Origin: Pseudothauera hydrothermalis
GTDB lineage: Bacteria; Pseudomonadota; Gammaproteobacteria; Burkholderiales; Rhodocyclaceae
DNA length: 64,000 bases
Reading direction: 5' to 3'
Assembly: GCF_003345255.1 (NCBI RefSeq)
Contig: NZ_CP029331.1
Coordinates: forward strand, 2,480,001 to 2,544,000
The notes under the pieces were generated by a model, which made no database searches, was not told the origin of the DNA, and was given only the letters and a program-made list of their open reading frames with translations. Position 1 is the first letter of the stretch. Every line of letters starts with the position of its first letter. The position numbers were made by a program, and so were the translations under genes. Shown here piece after piece: positions 61,513 to 64,000 of the stretch.

Positions 61513-61929
61513 GTGGATGATACCGTCATTGTTCGCCGCAAAGTCCGGTCGAATTTCACCACGCTACCCAATGAGCTTATTCGGGACCCCAACCTGTCTT
61601 GGAAAGCGCTGGGAATCCTGGTGTTCGTGCTGTCACTGCCCGATAACTTCAGGCTTCGACTGTCGCATCTGTCCAAACAGAAAAAGTCGGGGCGAGACGC
61701 GACGCGAACAGGGCTCCAGGAGCTGCAACAAGCAGGCTATCTGCGAATCAAGCGAGAGCGTGGAGAACGAGGCAAGTTCAGCCACACGACCTGGCTCGTG
61801 TCAGACCAGCCCGAGTACCGGGATCATGATTCACCACGTTCGGATTTTCCAACTACGGTAAATCCAACTACGGATAATCCGCATTCGGAAAACCCGACGC
61901 TAATAAATACTAAGGGTAAAAAGAACTGA
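61513..61929 (+). CDS. Helix-turn-helix (HTH_36-type) plasmid/ICE protein
   Basis: 138 aa from GTG 61513, with GAGGG 7 nt before it. SNFTTLPNELIRDPNLSWKALGILVFVLSLPDNFRLRLSHLSKQKKSGRDATRTGLQELQQAGYLRIKR is a winged HTH like that of replication-initiator-type proteins found on plasmids and integrative elements. The C-terminus is Asn/Thr/Pro-rich and low in complexity. It could start replication of the excised circle or regulate transfer genes. The starts upstream in frame lie inside the IS or the cut gene. Confidence 0.78.
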   Translation: MDDTVIVRRKVRSNFTTLPNELIRDPNLSWKALGILVFVLSLPDNFRLRLSHLSKQKKSGRDATRTGLQELQQAGYLRIKRERGERGKFSHTTWLVSDQPEYRDHDSPRSDFPTTVNPTTDNPHSENPTLINTKGKKN

Positions 61930-62183
61930 TGTTAGTAAAGACTCAGATTAATAAAACGGCTTGCGCCGTGACGTGAACGCCAGGAGAAAGTGACGACCCT
62001 GCATTCGAAACACGTGATAAAGATAAACCAGGATCGCTTTACCTGCTTCGAAATGAAACACCCTTCGATATTTCGCACTCACCTGGAGTTGAAACTAAAC
62101 CAACGATTGCGCGCATACGACGCACCTCAAAATCAACAGAAAATAAAGATCGCTGCAAGATCGCTGTTACCTCGCTGTCGAAT
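61930..62183. other. AT-richer gap after the HTH gene, no gene seen
   Basis: About 250 nt with lower GC than the chromosome. The only structure noticed is the start of the 11-bp-phased repeats near its right end, which the second IS cuts. A weak inverted pair, CGGCTTGCGCCG near 61960, is also present. Confidence 0.5.
62174..62183. repeat. Target-site duplication of ISAs1 copy 2, left
   Basis: GCTGTCGAAT directly before the IS; the same ten bases follow it at 63454-63463. Confidence 0.95.
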
Positions 62184-63453
62184 CAGGGCAATCGCACCTT
62201 CATGTCATAACTCCGAGCAACTCGGCCCGAAATTCGTCAATAGTGGCAGCCAGCATGCGCTTGGACTTGATGCTCGCCTTACGGGTCGTGTTCAGCCGCA
62301 GCAGGTTCATCACGATGTGGCGAACAACAGCCAAGTTGTTGGCCGCGTAACCGCTGCGCACCCGGGACTGATCCTCGTTGAACTGCACATCCAGACACCA
62401 GTGAAGCCGATTCTCCACCTCCCAGTGGCTGCGAACTGCTTTGGCGATGCGCTCGGCGTCCGCGGGCAGGCTGCTCAGGTAGTAGGCACGCTCGGTGCTG
62501 GTTTTGTTGCCGACAGTGCGCACCCGCTCGATCAAGGCGAAGCTCGCGACGTCCTTCCACTCTTCGCCCTTGTAGAGCCGATCGGTGGCGTCGTACGCAA
62601 CGCAGCGGCGGATCTCCGTGCGTCCATGGCCAAGATTCGTGGTTTCATGCGTCGAGGCCGGCGTGAGCGGTCCCCGTGGATCCGCGACGCCGGCAAAGCG
62701 GATCGAGTCGAGCAACTTCGGGTGGTTGTCCTTCACGCACAGCACGTAGTGGGCGCCGCGTTCGCGGATCGTGCGCGCAATCTTCGCCTGTGTGCCCATC
62801 GCGTCGATCGTCACCACGCAGCCTTCCAGGGCGAGCTTCGAGAGCAACTCGGGAATGGCGGTGATCTCGTTGGATTTCTCGGCCGTGGCCCTCTGGCCCA
62901 ACACCACGCCCATCCCGGCGGCGAACGCGCTGACCATGTGCAGGGCACTTGCAGGGGTCTTGCCCTTGCTTGCCGTTCTTCGGCTGCTCTTGCCGTCGAT
63001 CGCAACGACCGTGTCTTCGGCCAGCACCGGCACGACCATGCCGACCCAGCGCCGAAACGCCGCCTCGAACTCGTCAGGCTCAATCAGGCCGAACACGCGC
63101 CCGATCGTGTCGTGCGAAGGGATGCCATGCTCAAGCTTCATGAACCCTCGCAGCCAATCGATCTTGGCCTTGGCCCACAACTCGATGTCGACGAAGTCGT
63201 CCACGCCCGAGAGCACTGCACACACCGCGACCGTGAGCAGTTCGGACAGGTCGTGGCGTGTGTGGCGCTTGCTGCGCGGGTCGGAAACCGAGACGAACAC
63301 CTGCGTCAGCGGCATGATGCTTACTGCCTTCATGGGATCCCCAAAAAGACAGTAAGCTACACAAAATATGACGCTGTGAACAGGGGGTGCCTAAGTGCAT
63401 GATCGTAAACGGCTTATCTGTTATGCGTATGATAAGTAGGTGCGATTGCCCTG
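62184..63453 (-). mobile_element. ISAs1-family insertion sequence, copy 2 (intact)
   Basis: 1270 bp, in opposite orientation to copy 1. Ends CAGGGCAATCGCACCT in inverted form, flanked by a perfect 10-bp duplication. The leader that is split in copy 1 is whole here and shows the empty IS630 target. Confidence 0.96.
62200..63333 (-). CDS. ISAs1-family transposase, copy 2
   Basis: 377 aa, with the same residues as copy 1 throughout, so the two IS copies are recent relatives. Same DDE motifs and same distance from the ends. With both copies intact and inverted, the 712 bp between them can flip by homologous recombination. Confidence 0.96.
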   Translation of the reverse strand: MKAVSIMPLTQVFVSVSDPRSKRHTRHDLSELLTVAVCAVLSGVDDFVDIELWAKAKIDWLRGFMKLEHGIPSHDTIGRVFGLIEPDEFEAAFRRWVGMVVPVLAEDTVVAIDGKSSRRTASKGKTPASALHMVSAFAAGMGVVLGQRATAEKSNEITAIPELLSKLALEGCVVTIDAMGTQAKIARTIRERGAHYVLCVKDNHPKLLDSIRFAGVADPRGPLTPASTHETTNLGHGRTEIRRCVAYDATDRLYKGEEWKDVASFALIERVRTVGNKTSTERAYYLSSLPADAERIAKAVRSHWEVENRLHWCLDVQFNEDQSRVRSGYAANNLAVVRHIVMNLLRLNTTRKASIKSKRMLAATIDEFRAELLGVMT

Positions 63454-63599
63454 GCTGTCGAATCGCTATTGCAGTGCTGTTAAACGCAACTACACCGCTT
63501 TTTTATCGCTTATTTGCATGAGGCAACTGGAGTTGCGATCCAGCCGCAATGAAATAGCGATGAATTGCCTGGCGTGTATGTGAAAGATTGGATGCTGAG

Positions 63600-63700
63600 C
63601 ACAGGGCAGGATGTGTGAAGTTAGCTAACCGTCAAGCCGGTTATCTATCTTCACCGGATCTTATTCACACCCAAGGGTGTTCAACGCTCATCCTGCTCTG
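63600..63700 (-). other. oriT: IncP-like origin of transfer (oriT)
   Basis: Upstream of traJ the order of signals follows the RP4 oriT as I remember it. GGGCAGGAT (63604-63612) is the complement of the nic motif ATCCTG/CCC, so nicking is expected on the minus strand between 63607 and 63606. Next is a 17-bp inverted repeat, GTGAAGTTAGCTAACCG (63615-63631) and CGGTTATCTATCTTCAC (63638-63654), 15 of 17 matching, in the place of the TraJ site. TTATTCACACC, TCAACG and ATCCTGCTCTGCGAGGC follow, the last almost as in the RP4 traJ leader. Confidence 0.8.
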
Positions 63701-63743
63701 CGAGGCATCGGCTGCCGCCGAAAGGGTTAAAGAGAGACAGGCA

Positions 63744-64000
63744 ATGATGAAAGAGACGAGCCGCAAACGCCGACACCATCTTCGGGTTCCGGTACTGCCT
63801 GAAGAGAAAATCCATATCGAACAGCAGGCCAAGCAGGCCGGAATGAGCGTTGCCCGTTATTTGCGGGAGGTGGGTCAGGGCTACCAAATCAAGGGCGTCA
63901 CGGATTACCAGCGGGTGCGAGAGCTTGCCCGCATCAATGGTGACCTCGGTCGTCTGGGAGGGCTGCTCAAGCTGTGGCTAACCGACGATGTGAGAACCGC
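63744..64000 (+). CDS. traJ: TraJ, oriT-recognising relaxosome protein (N-terminal part)
   Basis: 85 codons to the window end. The protein begins MMKETSRKRRHHLRVPVLPE, and AGMSVARYLREVGQGYQIKGVTDY and LARINGDLGRLGGLLKLWLTDD closely resemble TraJ of IncP plasmids. This protein binds the repeat in oriT and brings in the relaxase. A relaxase gene (traI) is expected to the right of the window. Confidence 0.92.
   Translation, partial: MMKETSRKRRHHLRVPVLPEEKIHIEQQAKQAGMSVARYLREVGQGYQIKGVTDYQRVRELARINGDLGRLGGLLKLWLTDDVRT

Larger units (their letters stand above)
62151..63510. repeat. 11-bp-phased repeat array split by ISAs1 copy 2
   Basis: With the IS and one copy of its duplication removed, CGCT recurs at 62151, 62162, 62173 and 63464, and TGCT at 63475, each exactly 11 bp from the next. 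Two further CGCT at 63496 and 63507 are again 11 apart, and 63475 to 63496 is 21. The unit is near GATCGCTGTTA. The spacing is one helical turn and resembles iterons or a repeated binding site. The repeats are degenerate. Confidence 0.6.

Noticed and set aside
61472-62183. Composite transposon made of the two ISAs1 copies
   Set aside because: Each copy has its own, different 10-bp duplication (TGATGTTGCC and GCTGTCGAAT), so they arrived separately.
61990-63402. Long plus-strand reading frame of 470 codons
   Set aside because: It is antisense to the second ISAs1 transposase; the same shadow appears against the first copy.
63689-63696. CATCCTGC on the plus strand as the nic site
   Set aside because: It fits the motif, but in RP4 the same words (ATCCTGCTCTGCGAGGC) belong to the traJ leader. 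The GGGCAGGAT beside the TraJ repeat is in the right place, on the minus strand.

Overview
The window is GC-rich chromosomal DNA of a Gram-negative bacterium, most likely a betaproteobacterium near the Rhodocyclales (Thauera/Azoarcus type). This rests on the gene orders fimT-pilVWXY1 beside algZR, mraZ-to-ftsZ-lpxC-secA-argJ and rpsU-yqeY-dnaG-rpoD, on lpxC and outer-membrane lipoproteins, and on codon use. The last 7.4 kb (from about 56.4 kb) is different: it is the left end of an integrated, conjugation-related element that has been hit by insertion sequences.

Layout. 1-4.4 kb (minus): type IV pilus minor pilins fimT, pilV, pilW, pilX and the first 597 codons of pilY1, divergent from an algZ/algR-type two-component pair (4.4-6.2 kb). 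6.3-8.7 kb: argH and a fructosamine-kinase-family gene. 8.9-11.9 kb: a tightly overlapping four-gene cassette (exported protein, PqqD-like protein, HprK-related kinase, nucleotidyltransferase-like protein) of the poorly understood HPr-rel-A type. 11.9-15.6 kb (minus): grxD, prmC, prfA, hemA. 15.7-19.4 kb: a LysR regulator divergent from azoR, then phoX. 19.7-23.8 kb: an FHA protein, a receptor Ser/Thr kinase, a LysM/TPR lipoprotein and a PP2C phosphatase, a phospho-signalling island. 23.9-30.8 kb: argJ, secA, dciA-like gene, a small membrane protein, lpxC, ftsZ. 31-46.5 kb (minus): the complete division and cell-wall cluster mraZ-rsmH-ftsL-ftsI-murE-murF-mraY-murD-ftsW-murG-murC-ddl-ftsQ-ftsA, nearly all genes overlapping by 4 bp, with a promoter and four MraZ boxes in front of mraZ. 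46.8-47.4 kb: an unusually long RNase P RNA gene. 47.4-51.6 kb: a lipoprotein, pyrC, rsmI, yraN, diaA/gmhA, dolP. 51.7-56.4 kb: rpsU, yqeY, dnaG, rpoD.

The element (56.43-64.0 kb, open to the right). A broken tRNA with anticodon CAU is followed by an intact tRNA-Ile2(CAU), a tyrosine integrase, an uncharacterised regulator-like gene, a small excisionase-like gene, an HTH gene, an IncP-like oriT and the start of traJ. Two 1270-bp ISAs1-family copies with the same transposase lie in opposite orientation, each with its own 10-bp target duplication (TGATGTTGCC and GCTGTCGAAT). The first is itself split by an 1100-bp IS630-family element flanked by TA. The insertions cut the 3' end of the excisionase-like gene and an 11-bp-phased repeat array. 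Removing 1100 bp plus one TA from copy 1 gives 1270 bp, matching copy 2, so the boundaries are well supported.

The most interesting material is the HPr-rel-A cassette with its exported partner, the nested IS structure, the oriT/repeat-array region, the split tRNA, the non-RD receptor kinase with a terminal HAMP domain, and the enlarged RNase P RNA.
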